In this document: positions 7,706 to 17,230 of the stretch, piece after piece
Position numbering within the stretch: position 1 is the stretch's first letter
Layout of the letters: every line of letters starts with the position of its first letter
From: Gammaproteobacteria bacterium
Lineage (GTDB): Bacteria > Pseudomonadota > Gammaproteobacteria > JAADJB01
Assembly (NCBI GenBank): GCA_013151035.1
Contig: JAADJB010000045.1
Span: 31,248-95,247, forward strand
Length of the DNA: 64,000 nucleotides
Direction: 5' to 3'
The notes under the pieces: model-generated
The model's database searches: none
What the model was told of the DNA's origin: nothing
Seen by the model: only the letters and a program-made list of their open reading frames with translations
Translations under genes and position numbers: made by a program

Positions 7706-8218
7706 ATGTGTCCAGTGGTTAGAATACCGGAACAGACCTATAAACGTTTAGAACAGCATGCGGAGGGTTTTGATAGCCCGGCAAGGGTGGTTGAGCGTCT
7801 GCTGAATCACTTTGAGGGTGTTGAGGATGTGCTGTCTGATAAGTTATCGAGTCGTGCTGCAAAAAGGAGGCCGCGTGAGAAATATTCCTTTAATAAGCAG
7901 GTGCTTGGAAAAGGCAGGATGGTCTTAGCCGTGGTGAAGGCATACCAGGTGGATCACCCGGATGCATCATTTGCAGATTTAATTAATGTTTTCCCTGAGG
8001 GGCTTCAAGGGTCAATGGGAGTTTTCAGCGAGCAGGCCAAGGCGCAGGAGATCTTTGAGCGAACAGGACATAAGCGACATTTTATCAAGGATGCTGAGCT
8101 TATTAAGTTATCCGATGGTGTGATTGCGGTGAGTACAGAATGGGGTGCGGGTAATATTGAGGCCTTTATTCAGAATGCGGCATCATTAGGTTATGTGGTA
8201 TCTTTGTTAAATGATTAG
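7706..8218 (+). CDS. Protein of unknown function with RHH-like N-terminus
   Basis: 170 residues. Residues 4-36 (VVRIPEQTYKRLEQHAEGF, then DSPARVVERLLNHFEG) resemble a ribbon-helix-helix or SeqA-like N-terminal motif: a short strand then two helices. A basic linker (SRAAKRRPREKYS) leads into a C-terminal domain ending LSDGVIAVSTEWGAGNIEAF followed by IQNAASLGYVVSLL. I recall similar endings in uncharacterised bacterial proteins linked to accessory DNA but cannot name the family. AAAAGGAGGT is an excellent ribosome site. The stop overlaps the start of the next gene by eight bases. DNA binding is inferred. Confidence 0.6.
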   Translation: MCPVVRIPEQTYKRLEQHAEGFDSPARVVERLLNHFEGVEDVLSDKLSSRAAKRRPREKYSFNKQVLGKGRMVLAVVKAYQVDHPDASFADLINVFPEGLQGSMGVFSEQAKAQEIFERTGHKRHFIKDAELIKLSDGVIAVSTEWGAGNIEAFIQNAASLGYVVSLLND

Positions 8219-8948
8219 GAACTCTCAGATTAATTATATGAATGCAAGATGGCTTTATGTTTTTTTCATCATAAACAGTTTGTTTTTTTCAGTGGCACTA
8301 AAGGCGCAGGAAAAAATAACAGCTCAGCAGGCGAGTGTTTTTGATTATTCACAGGTCAGGACTGTTGCTGAAAAGAAACGGATTTTTTTCAGCATTCTGC
8401 GTCCGATTATATTAAGTGAGCTTCAGCTTATTGCTGAAAAACGTCAGCGCATTATTCGGGCACGGGATAAGGGTGATGATATTTTATGGATAAAGCAGTT
8501 GGCGACTGAGTACAAGATTCAATGGGATGATAGCAACCCGGACTGGGATCAATTGCTGCTTCGTGTCGATGGTCTGCCGGTGGATCTGATTATGGTGCAG
8601 GCGGCGAATGAATCGGCTTGGGGGCTGTCTCGTTTTGCGCGGCAGGGTAATAACCTGTTTGGTCAATGGTGTTTCAGTAAGGGTTGTGGTCTAGTGCCGG
8701 GGCAGCGTACGGAAGGCGCGCGCCATGAGGTTAGACGTTTTTCCAGTATCAATGAATCCATTACCAGTTATGTTCACAACATTAATACATTTGGTGCCTA
8801 TCGGGAGTTGCGTAATCTTCGTGGGCAATTACGCGAGCAGGATAAACCACTGGATGCTATTTTTCTTGCACAGGGATTAAAACAGTATTCCAGTCGGGGT
8901 ATGGCCTATGTTGAAGAGATTCAATCAATGATAAGGAGTATGAGGTAA
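8211..8948 (+). CDS. Bax-like exported N-acetylglucosaminidase
   Basis: A 245-residue protein with a signal-like N-terminus (WLYVFFIINSLFFSVALKAQ, about residues 14-33) followed by a Bax/glycoside hydrolase 73-type domain. LPVDLIMVQAANESAWGLSR carries the catalytic-type Glu in the ESAWG motif, and GNNLFGQWCF and YVHNINTFGAYRELR are family blocks. Such enzymes cleave the glycan strands of peptidoglycan. The upstream ORF overlaps its first codons by eight bases; a second ATG at 8238 gives a more normal signal peptide and may be the true start. The function assignment is by motif. Confidence 0.8.
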   Translation: MIRNSQINYMNARWLYVFFIINSLFFSVALKAQEKITAQQASVFDYSQVRTVAEKKRIFFSILRPIILSELQLIAEKRQRIIRARDKGDDILWIKQLATEYKIQWDDSNPDWDQLLLRVDGLPVDLIMVQAANESAWGLSRFARQGNNLFGQWCFSKGCGLVPGQRTEGARHEVRRFSSINESITSYVHNINTFGAYRELRNLRGQLREQDKPLDAIFLAQGLKQYSSRGMAYVEEIQSMIRSMR

Positions 8949-8955
8949 TCTTATA

Positions 8956-8984
8956 GATGGATTCCCGCCTGCGCGGGAATGACA
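8956..8984 (+). repeat. ATTCCCGC/GCGGGAAT palindromic repeat
   Basis: A perfect 8-bp inverted repeat around CTGC, flanked by GATGG and GACA, matching a short repeat common in proteobacterial genomes. Four clear copies occur in this window, usually beside a GGTGCGT repeat, as here with 9003-9023. Confidence 0.85.
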
Positions 8985-9002
8985 GAGGTTCGGCGGTTTA
9001 AG

Positions 9003-9023
9003 GTAGGGTGCGTATTACGCACC
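9003..9023 (+). repeat. GGTGCGT/ACGCACC short palindromic repeat
   Basis: GTAGGGTGCGT, variable centre ATT, ACGCACC. It lies 10 bases before the 3' end of ubiB, between convergent genes. Confidence 0.85.
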
Positions 9024-9033
9024 ACAGGGCTAA

Positions 9034-10692
9034 TTATTTTTCTTCATCCCAGGTATATAAAAACAGTACTGCCACTCCTAACCCTCCGAGTACCCAGGAT
9101 AATAGCGGCACACCTGCGATCATGCGAGGTGAATAACCATCGAGTCCAAAGATCAGTGCGGCACTGATAATCAGGCCGGTTCCCAGTATGCTGGAGATGG
9201 TGCGTTTATTGGATCGTTTGATCTCGTTACGCAGTTCTCTAATTTGCTGATCGGCATCTTCGAGTTGTTCGGATAACTTGGCAGAATTTTCCAGGCTCTG
9301 GTGTACTAACATGGGTATTTTAGGTAATAGATCGCGCAACTCGGGCAGGTTCTTTGTTACATCCTTGAATATGCTGCTCACACTATTGCGTTGATACATC
9401 CATTTTTCCAGGAAGGGCTTTGCGGTTTGCCACAGGTCAAGATCGGGATAGAGTTGGCGGCCCAGGCCTTCGATATTGAGCAGGGTCTTTTGTAGCAGTA
9501 CCAGTTGAGGTTGTACCTCCATATCGAAGCGGCGTGCAGTCTGGAACAGACGTAATAATAATTGGCCGAAGGAGATGTCTTTTAGCGGTCGTTCAAAAAT
9601 AGGTTCACATACGGTGCGAATGGCGGCTTCGAATGCTTCGATGCGTGTGCCCTTGGGCACCCAGCCGGATTCCACATGAAGCTCGGCTACTCGTTTATAA
9701 TCACGCTGGAAAAAGGCAAGGAAATTACCTGCCAGGTATTGTTGATCCTCATCACTGAGTGAGCCGACAATGCCGAAGTCGATAGCGATGTATTGTCCCT
9801 GCGGGGAGACAAATATATTACCGGGGTGCATATCGGCATGGAAGAAATTATGCTGGAACACCTGGGTAAAAAATATCTCTACACCTTGTTCGGACAGACG
9901 TTTCAGATCGATGCCATTGTCTTTCAGTGCGCTGATATTACTAACGGGGGTACCATAGATACGTTCCATGATGATGACGTTGGGTTTACAGTAAGGCCAG
10001 TAGATCTCGGGCACATAGAGAAGGTCTGAATCAGAAAAGTTACGGTATAACTGTGAGGCATTGGCTGCTTCACGCATTAGATCCAGTTCATCAAAGATGG
10101 TGCGTTTGAATTCCTCAACAACCTCGCAGGGGTGCAGACGTTTGCCATCTTTCCAGTAGTGTTCGGCTAATTTGGCGATATACCCCAGCAGGTTAACATC
10201 CTTACGAATAATGTTTTCAATACCAGGGCGCAACACCTTAACCACGACATCACTGCCATCGGGCAGGGTTGCACTATGTACTTGTGCCACCGAGGCAGAG
10301 GCGAGTGGTGTTTCATCAAAATGATCAAAGAGCTCACTGATGGGTTTCTTGTAGGCCTTTTCGATAATTGCAATGGCTTGTTGGGATGGAAAAGGGGGGA
10401 CGCGATCTTGCAGATGGGCGAGTTCATCGGCGATATCGTTAGGCAATAGGTCACGTCGGGTTGAAAGAATCTGACCAAATTTTATAAAGATGGGGCCGAG
10501 TTCAATCAGTGCCTCACGGATGCGTTGGCCTCTTGGTTTGCGTTTGCGTTTGATCCAGTTCCAGGGAGCTAGATAAAGTATAAAATGAAACGGTCTGAAC
10601 AAGTGTGTTGCTAGCACGATCTCATCCAGTCCATGTTTAGCCAAAACATAGTTGATGTGTAATAGACGTGCCAGTTGTTTCGGGGATATCAT
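9034..10692 (-). CDS. ubiB: UbiB, ubiquinone biosynthesis atypical kinase/ATPase
   Basis: 552 residues, the normal UbiB length. The N-terminal KxGQ region is present ([18 protein letters not shown], about residues 69-86), as are the alanine-rich loop [27 protein letters not shown] (catalytic loop) and [10 protein letters not shown] (metal-binding Asp). Two transmembrane segments lie at the C-terminus (about 500-545). UbiB supports aerobic coenzyme Q synthesis at the inner membrane, probably by helping extract lipid intermediates. It is last in ubiE-ubiJ-ubiB, with a seven-base gap to ubiJ. Confidence 0.97.
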   Translation of the reverse strand: MISPKQLARLLHINYVLAKHGLDEIVLATHLFRPFHFILYLAPWNWIKRKRKPRGQRIREALIELGPIFIKFGQILSTRRDLLPNDIADELAHLQDRVPPFPSQQAIAIIEKAYKKPISELFDHFDETPLASASVAQVHSATLPDGSDVVVKVLRPGIENIIRKDVNLLGYIAKLAEHYWKDGKRLHPCEVVEEFKRTIFDELDLMREAANASQLYRNFSDSDLLYVPEIYWPYCKPNVIIMERIYGTPVSNISALKDNGIDLKRLSEQGVEIFFTQVFQHNFFHADMHPGNIFVSPQGQYIAIDFGIVGSLSDEDQQYLAGNFLAFFQRDYKRVAELHVESGWVPKGTRIEAFEAAIRTVCEPIFERPLKDISFGQLLLRLFQTARRFDMEVQPQLVLLQKTLLNIEGLGRQLYPDLDLWQTAKPFLEKWMYQRNSVSSIFKDVTKNLPELRDLLPKIPMLVHQSLENSAKLSEQLEDADQQIRELRNEIKRSNKRTISSILGTGLIISAALIFGLDGYSPRMIAGVPLLSWVLGGLGVAVLFLYTWDEEK

Positions 10693-10699
10693 TAATCGC

Positions 10700-11320
10700 T
10701 TACTCTGATTTCTCTTTTGCCCATTGTTGCAGACGTTTTATTCTTGCTTCGAGCCGATCACTATCATAACGTAACTGGTCGACATCGTTATAAAAGTTTT
10801 CCAGTTGAATGGCGGTTGGCAAAATTCTTTTTTCTTCCTGTAGATATTCTGTCAGGTCTTGTCCAAGTATCTTGGCACTTTGTTGGGTATAAGCCTTTGC
10901 CTTGCGGGTATTTCTCACTATCTGATGGGCGGCAATATCACCTGTAACACGTGAGAGCAGGTCTTCCCAGTCGATCTCAATAGCGTTTAATATATCGCGG
11001 AATTGTCGCCCGGTTTCCAGGTCGCCGCGCATCTCGATATTGGTGGAAAACAGGCTGCTCTTGTCCGATCCATGAATGCTTAAGTGTAACAGGTCAAACA
11101 GACTACAATAGATGCGGGTATCTGGTTTGTCTTCGTAGCTGGATAGTATCTGGATCTTGCTGTCGGTTGGCAGGAAATAAAATTTAATATCGGGGGTGGT
11201 GATGTTTAGCAGGATAACCTTGTCTTCTAATTGTTGCAGTTGACTCGCAATCTCGGGATCAAGTCCTAATACGGTATTGATCGCGGTTTCGAGGCTGGCA
11301 GCAAGTAGAATGGAATTCAT
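10700..11320 (-). CDS. ubiJ: UbiJ, SCP2-domain ubiquinone biosynthesis accessory factor
   Basis: 206 residues. The N-terminal half is an SCP2-type lipid-binding domain ([20 protein letters not shown] at the start, then a strand-rich region with [20 protein letters not shown]). The C-terminus is a coiled coil ending [19 protein letters not shown]. UbiJ binds hydrophobic CoQ intermediates and organises the Ubi metabolon. Position between ubiE and ubiB is the conserved operon order and fixes the identity. Confidence 0.95.
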   Translation of the reverse strand: MNSILLAASLETAINTVLGLDPEIASQLQQLEDKVILLNITTPDIKFYFLPTDSKIQILSSYEDKPDTRIYCSLFDLLHLSIHGSDKSSLFSTNIEMRGDLETGRQFRDILNAIEIDWEDLLSRVTGDIAAHQIVRNTRKAKAYTQQSAKILGQDLTEYLQEEKRILPTAIQLENFYNDVDQLRYDSDRLEARIKRLQQWAKEKSE

Positions 11321-11334
11321 AATGAGCTATTGGA

Positions 11335-12081
11335 TTAAAGCTTGTATCCCCGGTGTAGGGCAACAATGCCGCCACTAAGGTTAAAGAATTCACAACGCTC
11401 AAAGCCGGCATTCTCCATCATTTCCTTGAGTTCTTCCTGCGGTGGGTGCATGCGGATGGATTCCGCTAGATAGCGGTAGCTTTCTTCATCATTGGCAATA
11501 AGCTTGCCCATGAAGGGCAGGATCTTGAAGGAATAAAAATCATAAAATGGTTTCAGTCCAGGGGTAACGGGTTTGGAAAACTCAAGTACCAGTAGTTTAC
11601 CCCCCGGCTTGAGGATACGCTGCATGGAACGCAATGCCTTATCTTTATCGGTGACATTGCGTAGACCAAAGGCCATGGTAATACAATCGAAATAATCATC
11701 CGGAAAAGGAAGTTCTTCGGCATTGGCTTGCACATAATGAATATTGCCACTCACACCCTGGTTTAACATTCGGCTTCTGCCTTCTGCAACCATAGAGGCA
11801 TTGATGTCGGCAAGAATAATCTCGCCTTCAGCACCCACCATTCTTGACATGCGCCCAGCAAGGTCACCCGTGCCACCGGCCAGATCGAGCACCTTGTGAC
11901 CCTTGCGTACACCACTCAGGTCGAGGGTGTAACGCTTCCATAGACGATGGATGCCGAGTGACATGACATCATTCATAATGTCGTAGTTACTGGCGACGGA
12001 ATCAAAGACCTTGGCGACCTTGCGTGCCTTTTCCTTGACAGGAACCTGTTGAAAGCCAAAGTGTGTCTTTTTTTCTTCCAT
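11335..12081 (-). CDS. ubiE: UbiE, ubiquinone/menaquinone C-methyltransferase
   Basis: 248 residues. The SAM-binding motif [18 protein letters not shown] lies near residues 65-82; [22 protein letters not shown] and [19 protein letters not shown] are UbiE/COQ5 signatures. It C-methylates the demethoxy- or demethyl-quinone ring. It is first of the ubiE-ubiJ-ubiB set, with 14 bases to ubiJ. The ubiE-hslU neighbourhood is common in gammaproteobacteria. Confidence 0.97.
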   Translation of the reverse strand: MEEKKTHFGFQQVPVKEKARKVAKVFDSVASNYDIMNDVMSLGIHRLWKRYTLDLSGVRKGHKVLDLAGGTGDLAGRMSRMVGAEGEIILADINASMVAEGRSRMLNQGVSGNIHYVQANAEELPFPDDYFDCITMAFGLRNVTDKDKALRSMQRILKPGGKLLVLEFSKPVTPGLKPFYDFYSFKILPFMGKLIANDEESYRYLAESIRMHPPQEELKEMMENAGFERCEFFNLSGGIVALHRGYKL

Positions 12082-12104
12082 CGTTATTGTCCGGATTGCT
12101 GTGC

Positions 12105-12467
12105 TTAGGCGTCGTTGGGTATTTTGTGCCCAGCCTCTTTGAGTTGTTGCAGGTACTCAGCCCAGTATTTGTCGTGGTTGCTGGCTAAATCATACAGCGT
12201 CGTCCAGGAATAGATACCGGTATTGTGATTGTCATCAAAATGTAGCTGTATGGCATAGTTGCCTACGCTATCGATCTTGTCGATGGCGACATCCGCCTTG
12301 CCAATTTGTAGTGTGCCTTGACCGGGGCCATGGCCCTGTACTTCGGCGGAGGGAGAATTGATCCGCAGATATTCACTGGTCAGGGTGAATTTCTCACCAT
12401 TACCAAAGGTAAGGTCGAGGGTACGAGCCTTTTTGTTTAACTTGATTTCGGTTATATGGATACTCAT
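12105..12467 (-). CDS. DUF971 (gamma-butyrobetaine hydroxylase N-terminal-like) protein
   Basis: A 120-residue small protein. [20 protein letters not shown] at the start and the central [20 protein letters not shown] match the DUF971 domain, which is also found at the N-terminus of gamma-butyrobetaine hydroxylases. Family members of this length commonly sit between hslU and ubiE, as here. The molecular role is unknown; an Fe-S-related function has been proposed for the domain. It is probably the first gene of the ubi operon. Confidence 0.85.
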   Translation of the reverse strand: MSIHITEIKLNKKARTLDLTFGNGEKFTLTSEYLRINSPSAEVQGHGPGQGTLQIGKADVAIDKIDSVGNYAIQLHFDDNHNTGIYSWTTLYDLASNHDKYWAEYLQQLKEAGHKIPNDA

Positions 12468-12531
12468 TGTTTAGTCCTCTAATGTGCAGGGAGAGTCTCT
12501 GATTCAAGGCTTACGAATCCGAGAAATGAAT

Positions 12532-12623
12532 GGTCTATCTTTATCAGAGACACGCCGTAAATACATCCCTGTAGGCTCGACGCCCGCGTCCATGCGGGCG
12601 ACGGTCTCTGCTAAAGACAGACC
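12532..12623 (+). repeat. Long-armed palindromic repeat, copy 2
   Basis: Same core as copy 1, with inner hairpin CGCCCGCG/CATGCGGGCG. The outer arms (GGTCTATCTTTATCAGAGAC and its partner) pair at about 18 of 20 positions and differ in sequence from the other copies. A conserved outer tail CTCTCGCAGT follows at about 12631. It sits between hslU and DUF971, both on the minus strand, so it is antisense-oriented relative to the other copies and their flanking genes. Confidence 0.9.
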
Positions 12624-12664
12624 CTCCATGTCTCTCGCAGTTAATGTATTCATCGGCGCCTTTT

Positions 12665-13993
12665 CTATAAAATATATCGACTAAGATCTTCATCCTGCGC
12701 CAGATCGCTCAGGTTTTTATCGACATAGATCTCATTAATTAATAAGGTGTCACCAGAACGATCGGATGCCTCGTAAGAGATGCCTTCTAACAGACGTTCC
12801 ATAATGGTATGCAGACGACGGGCACCAATATTCTCGGTACGCTCATTAATATCAAAGGCGACACTGGCAATACGTTGGATGCCGCTATCATCAAATTCGA
12901 GATTGACCCCTTCGGTCTTTAACAAGGCACTATACTGTTCGGTGAGTGAGGCATCGGGTTCGGTTAGAATTCGTGCAAACTCTTCGGCACCGAGGGCATT
13001 GAGTTCGACCCGAATCGGCAGGCGACCCTGTAGTTCGGGAATCAGATCCGAAGGCTTGGATAAATGAAAGGCACCGGATGCGATGAACAGGATATGATCG
13101 GTCTTGACCATGCCATGTTTGGTGGAGATGGTGCAGCCTTCAACTAAGGGCAGCAAGTCGCGTTGTACGCCTTCACGCGAGACATCGGGGCCGCGACCTT
13201 CCGAGCGTTGGGTTACTTTGTCAATCTCATCGAGAAATACGATACCATTTTGTTCGGCAATCTCAACAGCGCGTAGTTTGAGATCATCCTCGTCAACGAG
13301 TTTGGCTGCCTCTTCATCCTGCAAGATCTTCCAGGCATCCTTGACCTTGAGTTTACGGCTGCGAGTCTTGCCACCCGACATATTCTGGAACATGCCTTGT
13401 AACTGGTTGGTCATTTCTTCCATGCCGGGGGGTGCCATGATCTCAACCCCCATGCTGACACTCTCAACATCAATACTGACATCTTTATCATCCAGCTTGC
13501 CTTCGCGTAGCATCTTGCGTAGTTTTTGTCGGGTATCCTGACCACTCTCCTGATCTTCGGCCGCCTTGCTTTCTTTGGGTTGTGGAAACAGGGCATCCAG
13601 TAAACGATCTTCAGACGCATCAGCGGCGCGATGTTTAACCTTTTCCATTTCCTGTTCACGAATCATTTTGATGGACATATCCACCAGGTCACGAATAATG
13701 GATTCAACATCACGCCCGACATAACCCACCTCGGTGAACTTGGTCGCCTCAACCTTGATGAAGGGGGCGTTCGCCAGTCTTGCCAGTCGGCGGGCAATCT
13801 CGGTTTTACCGACCCCGGTGGGGCCAATCATAAGAATGTTTTTGGGTGTGATTTCGTTACGCAGGGATTCATCCACCTGCATCCGCCGCCAGCGATTTCT
13901 GAGCGCAATGGCAACGGCACGTTTGGCCTCATTCTGGCCAATAATGTGTTTATCGAGTTCCTGAACTATTTCTCTGGGTGTCATTTCAGACAT
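12665..13993 (-). CDS. hslU: HslU, ATPase subunit of HslUV protease
   Basis: 442 residues from the ATG at 13993 ([20 protein letters not shown]), the usual HslU length. An in-frame ATG at 14116 would add 41 residues unlike the family and overlap hslV, so I reject it. Walker A GPTGVGKT lies at about residue 60, then the I-domain insertion, then Walker [11 protein letters not shown]. The C-terminus [16 protein letters not shown] tail ([14 protein letters not shown]) docks into HslV to activate it. It unfolds substrates for the HslV peptidase. It follows hslV with a 40-base gap. Confidence 0.97.
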   Translation of the reverse strand: MSEMTPREIVQELDKHIIGQNEAKRAVAIALRNRWRRMQVDESLRNEITPKNILMIGPTGVGKTEIARRLARLANAPFIKVEATKFTEVGYVGRDVESIIRDLVDMSIKMIREQEMEKVKHRAADASEDRLLDALFPQPKESKAAEDQESGQDTRQKLRKMLREGKLDDKDVSIDVESVSMGVEIMAPPGMEEMTNQLQGMFQNMSGGKTRSRKLKVKDAWKILQDEEAAKLVDEDDLKLRAVEIAEQNGIVFLDEIDKVTQRSEGRGPDVSREGVQRDLLPLVEGCTISTKHGMVKTDHILFIASGAFHLSKPSDLIPELQGRLPIRVELNALGAEEFARILTEPDASLTEQYSALLKTEGVNLEFDDSGIQRIASVAFDINERTENIGARRLHTIMERLLEGISYEASDRSGDTLLINEIYVDKNLSDLAQDEDLSRYIL

Positions 13994-14033
13994 GGATACT
14001 AACCTGCTTTGTTGTGTTGGGTGATGGACTGAA

Positions 14034-14573
14034 TTAAATATCCAGCTCTTCAATAGTAAGATTGTGATTGGTGTAGATACAGATGTCACCGGCAATATGG
14101 AGCGAGGCCTCAACAATGTCGCGTGCGCTCATCTCGGTATTCTCTAGTAGTGCCCGGGCAGCGGATTGTGCAAACGGGCCACCTGAGCCAATGGCGATTA
14201 GGCCTTGTTCGGGTTCGATAACATCACCATTGCCGGTAATAATCAATGAGGTGGTTTTATCCGCAACGGCAAGTAACGCCTCCAGCTTGCGTAGCATACG
14301 ATCAGTGCGCCAGTCTTTGGCGAGCTCTACCGCAGCACGGGTAAGATTACCGTGATGCTTTTCCAGTTTGGCCTCAAAGCGTTCAAACAGGGTAAAGGCA
14401 TCGGCAGTACCGCCAGCAAAACCGGCAATGATCTGATCCTTGTACAGGCGGCGTACCTTGCGTGCATTACCCTTCATAACGGTATTGCCCAGGGAAACCT
14501 GGCCGTCGCCACCAATAACAACCTGATCCCCTCTGCGTACAGAAAGTATGGTTGTGCCTCTATATTGTTCCAC
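14034..14573 (-). CDS. hslV: HslV, proteasome-like peptidase subunit
   Basis: 179 residues, normal length. [20 protein letters not shown] shows the N-terminal catalytic Thr (after removal of the leader MEQYRG) and the proteasome beta fold. [10 protein letters not shown] and [18 protein letters not shown] are HslV-specific. It forms the dodecameric chamber degraded-substrate entry to which is controlled by HslU, encoded next. It lies directly after xerC in the conserved order. Confidence 0.97.
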   Translation of the reverse strand: MEQYRGTTILSVRRGDQVVIGGDGQVSLGNTVMKGNARKVRRLYKDQIIAGFAGGTADAFTLFERFEAKLEKHHGNLTRAAVELAKDWRTDRMLRKLEALLAVADKTTSLIITGNGDVIEPEQGLIAIGSGGPFAQSAARALLENTEMSARDIVEASLHIAGDICIYTNHNLTIEELDI

Positions 14574-14647
14574 GCATTAATCTCCTCATATCGGGGACGC
14601 TATTCTACACGAAATCACACTAAAAGGATTAGCTACGGTGTGTCGGG

Positions 14648-15559
14648 TTATTTTTTCCGTGCCCGTGGATGCGCCTGATCGTAGCTTTGTGCCAGATGTT
14701 GAAAATTGAGGTGGGTATAGATCTGGGTGGTATTGATATTGCTATGACCGAGCAGTTCCTGTACTGCACGCAGGTCACCAGAGGATTCGAGCAGGTGGCT
14801 GGCAAAGGAGTGACGCAGCATGTGCGGGTGTATTTTTCCTGTAAGTCCTTGTTTCCTTGATAATATTTTTATCCGTTCCTGTATGGATCGGTGGCTGAGT
14901 CGATTACCATTGCGGGCAACAAAGAGGGCATTATTATCTGTGTTGGCATATTGAGCCCTGAGTTTAAGCCAGTTTTTCAGTGCTGTTTGTGCCATGCGGC
15001 CAATCGGTAGGATGCGTGTCTTTGAGCCCTTGCCCAGTACCTTTACCAGACCCTGTGACAGGTCAATATCATTGAGATCGAGGTTGGCAAGCTCGGCCAG
15101 TCGCAGGCCAGAGGAGTAAAAGAGTTCTATTAAGGTAATATCCCTGGTTACCAGCGGTTTATTTGATGAGTTTTGAAGCAATTGTTGCATCTGATCAACA
15201 CTCAGGGTATCGGGCAGGTGATGCCCAGTTTTGGGTGCGCGGATGCCTTGTGCCGGGTTGTATTTTATCTGACCTTCACGTATCAGATAATTAAAAAAAC
15301 TACGCAGAGCGGATAGTTTGCGTTGGATACTGCGTCCGCCCAGACCATTCCGGTGTTGTTGAGCCATTAAGTGACGAACATGATGGTTACGCCATTGTTG
15401 CCAGTCAGACGGGAGGGCTTCCTGGCTATCCCGGCGCAGGGTATGGATATCTCTTTGATAATTACTAATAGTGTGGGGTGATAAACGTCGTTCATTCTCC
15501 ATATAGGACAGAAATGCGGTTATCCAGGGGTCTTCGGGGCGTATGGGCGCGGCTGGCAT
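14648..15559 (-). CDS. xerC: XerC, tyrosine site-specific recombinase
   Basis: 303 residues. An N-terminal SAM-like core-binding domain (about 10-95) is followed by the catalytic domain. Active-site residues: Arg in YSSGLRLAELANL, HxxR in HPHMLRHSFASHLLE, His/Trp position GHSNINTTQ, and Tyr in TQIYTHLNFQ. With XerD it resolves chromosome dimers at dif. The order dapF-DUF484-xerC is the classic gammaproteobacterial operon, which supports XerC rather than another integrase. Confidence 0.96.
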   Translation of the reverse strand: MPAAPIRPEDPWITAFLSYMENERRLSPHTISNYQRDIHTLRRDSQEALPSDWQQWRNHHVRHLMAQQHRNGLGGRSIQRKLSALRSFFNYLIREGQIKYNPAQGIRAPKTGHHLPDTLSVDQMQQLLQNSSNKPLVTRDITLIELFYSSGLRLAELANLDLNDIDLSQGLVKVLGKGSKTRILPIGRMAQTALKNWLKLRAQYANTDNNALFVARNGNRLSHRSIQERIKILSRKQGLTGKIHPHMLRHSFASHLLESSGDLRAVQELLGHSNINTTQIYTHLNFQHLAQSYDQAHPRARKK

Positions 15560-15565
15560 AGGCGT

Positions 15566-16270
15566 TTATGAGGCCACTACTGTGCTAATAACCTTTTCGG
15601 TTAATTTTGCTAGATAGTGTAGAAAGTGTACGTCCATATCACTATGAAAGCGTTCCTTGTCGCAGCTACCCAGGCTTAACAGGCCGGGTTTTCCGTTATC
15701 ATTGAGTGGAATTAGTGCGGCTGATTTTATAGGGTTGTCTTGTTTATCAAATAGATAGTCGTTCTGTATGGGGGCTAGTGCAATACAACGTGGTTGATCA
15801 CCCAGTAGTTTACCCAGGTTCATTTCATTGAACTCATCGAGATTATAGACCTTGATTGATGCGGGTAAATCCTTCGTGCCAATATCAGCATCCAGATGCA
15901 GGCTGATGACATCGACCTGAAAGCCATGGCATAGACTGTCATGCAGGCTGGAATAGAGCGCCTTCAGATTAGTGATACCGATCATCTGTAAGGATAGTTC
16001 CTGTAGACGCTGGCTGATGGCATCATTGTCCTGGCCAATTTGTATTAATTCAGCAAGCTGTTGTTGCGCCTGCTGACTTTTTTTGCGTAACAGATCGGTT
16101 TGTCGCTCAATGAGAGAAATCGCATTACCACATTGATGTGGTATCTGCAGGTCACGGGCAAGATCGGGGTTACGGTTAAAAAAATCAGGGTTTTCAGTAA
16201 GATATATTGAAACCTGAGTTTCATCAAGAGGGTTATCAAGGCTCTCTTCGGTATTTTGTATTTGGCTCAT
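15566..16270 (-). CDS. DUF484 (YigA-like) GAF-type protein
   Basis: A 234-residue protein with the DUF484 opening VSIYLTENPDFFNRNPDLAR, then a helix-rich linker SLIERQTDLLRKKSQQAQQQ, then a GAF-like domain (about 100-230). Family members sit between dapF and xerC in most gammaproteobacteria; their role is unknown. The start overlaps the dapF stop by four bases, and six bases separate it from xerC, so the three are one transcription unit. Confidence 0.9.
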   Translation of the reverse strand: MSQIQNTEESLDNPLDETQVSIYLTENPDFFNRNPDLARDLQIPHQCGNAISLIERQTDLLRKKSQQAQQQLAELIQIGQDNDAISQRLQELSLQMIGITNLKALYSSLHDSLCHGFQVDVISLHLDADIGTKDLPASIKVYNLDEFNEMNLGKLLGDQPRCIALAPIQNDYLFDKQDNPIKSAALIPLNDNGKPGLLSLGSCDKERFHSDMDVHFLHYLAKLTEKVISTVVAS

Positions 16271-17097
16271 AGCTCAATTTGTCCTTCAAAAACGCGAGTG
16301 GCGGGGCCACTCATATAGACGGGTTCATGCTCACCCGACCAGTTGATTATAAGATCTCCCCCGCGCAATGAAACCCGTACTTCGGATTCCAGTTTGCCGA
16401 GTAGTCGTCCCCATACCACGGCGGCGCAGGCTCCGGTGCCACAGGCCAAGGTCTCGCCTGCGCCACGTTCATAGACGCGTAAACGGATATGAGATGGTGT
16501 GATAACCTGCATAAATCCGGCATTGACGTGTTGTGGAAAGGCAAGGTGAGACTCGATCAGTGACCCGAGTCGTTCCACAGGTGTTGTGTCAATATCATCG
16601 ACCAAGGTGACTGCATGGGGGTTACCCATGGAGACAACACCCATGATAATGGTTGGATTGGTGCCCTCCAGTGGGTATTGGATAGCTTGTTTTGATACCT
16701 TGAAGGGTATCTTGTCAGGCTCAAGTTGGGGAATACCCATGTTGACGCGAATAAGCCCGTTTGATGAGCGCTGTATCTCTATTATGCCACCTGATGTCTC
16801 TACCTTAAGGTTATCTGATGAACTTAAACCCTTTTCATGCACAAACAGGCTAAAACATCTTGCGCCATTCCCACATTGCTCAACCTCGCCACCGTCGGCA
16901 TTAAAGATACGGTAGCGAAAATCAAGTGCGGTATTGTGGGGGCGTTCAACTAACAGCAACTGGTCACAACCCACACCGGTATGGCGGTTGGCAATAGTGC
17001 GAATCTGTTGAGGATCAAGGGTAATATCCTGATTAATAGCATCAATGACGATAAAATCATTGCCTAATCCATGCATCTTGGTGAATTCAAATCTCAT
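16267..17097 (-). CDS. dapF: DapF, diaminopimelate epimerase
   Basis: 276 residues. It starts RFEFTKMHGLGNDFIVIDA. The two catalytic cysteines are seen in FNADGGEVEQCGNGARCF (about residue 75) and ERGAGETLACGTGACAA (about residue 220). It converts LL- to meso-diaminopimelate for lysine and peptidoglycan synthesis. It heads dapF-DUF484-xerC, with lysA upstream but separated by an inserted antisense gene. Confidence 0.97.
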   Translation of the reverse strand: MRFEFTKMHGLGNDFIVIDAINQDITLDPQQIRTIANRHTGVGCDQLLLVERPHNTALDFRYRIFNADGGEVEQCGNGARCFSLFVHEKGLSSSDNLKVETSGGIIEIQRSSNGLIRVNMGIPQLEPDKIPFKVSKQAIQYPLEGTNPTIIMGVVSMGNPHAVTLVDDIDTTPVERLGSLIESHLAFPQHVNAGFMQVITPSHIRLRVYERGAGETLACGTGACAAVVWGRLLGKLESEVRVSLRGGDLIINWSGEHEPVYMSGPATRVFEGQIEL

Positions 17098-17230
17098 TGG
17101 GATCGGTTTACTTTAAGTGTCCTGACGACTAAACTATACATTAGTTGTAGTGTACAACTGCGGAGGGGTTTATTAAAGATCTTCCTTTTTTTGCCGTAAC
17201 TTAATGGAATGGTTACGTGGTTTGGAGTTT

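Noticed and set aside
13994..14116. In-frame 41-residue N-terminal extension of hslU
   Set aside because: It does not resemble HslU, overlaps hslV, and the family start [10 protein letters not shown] is at 13993.
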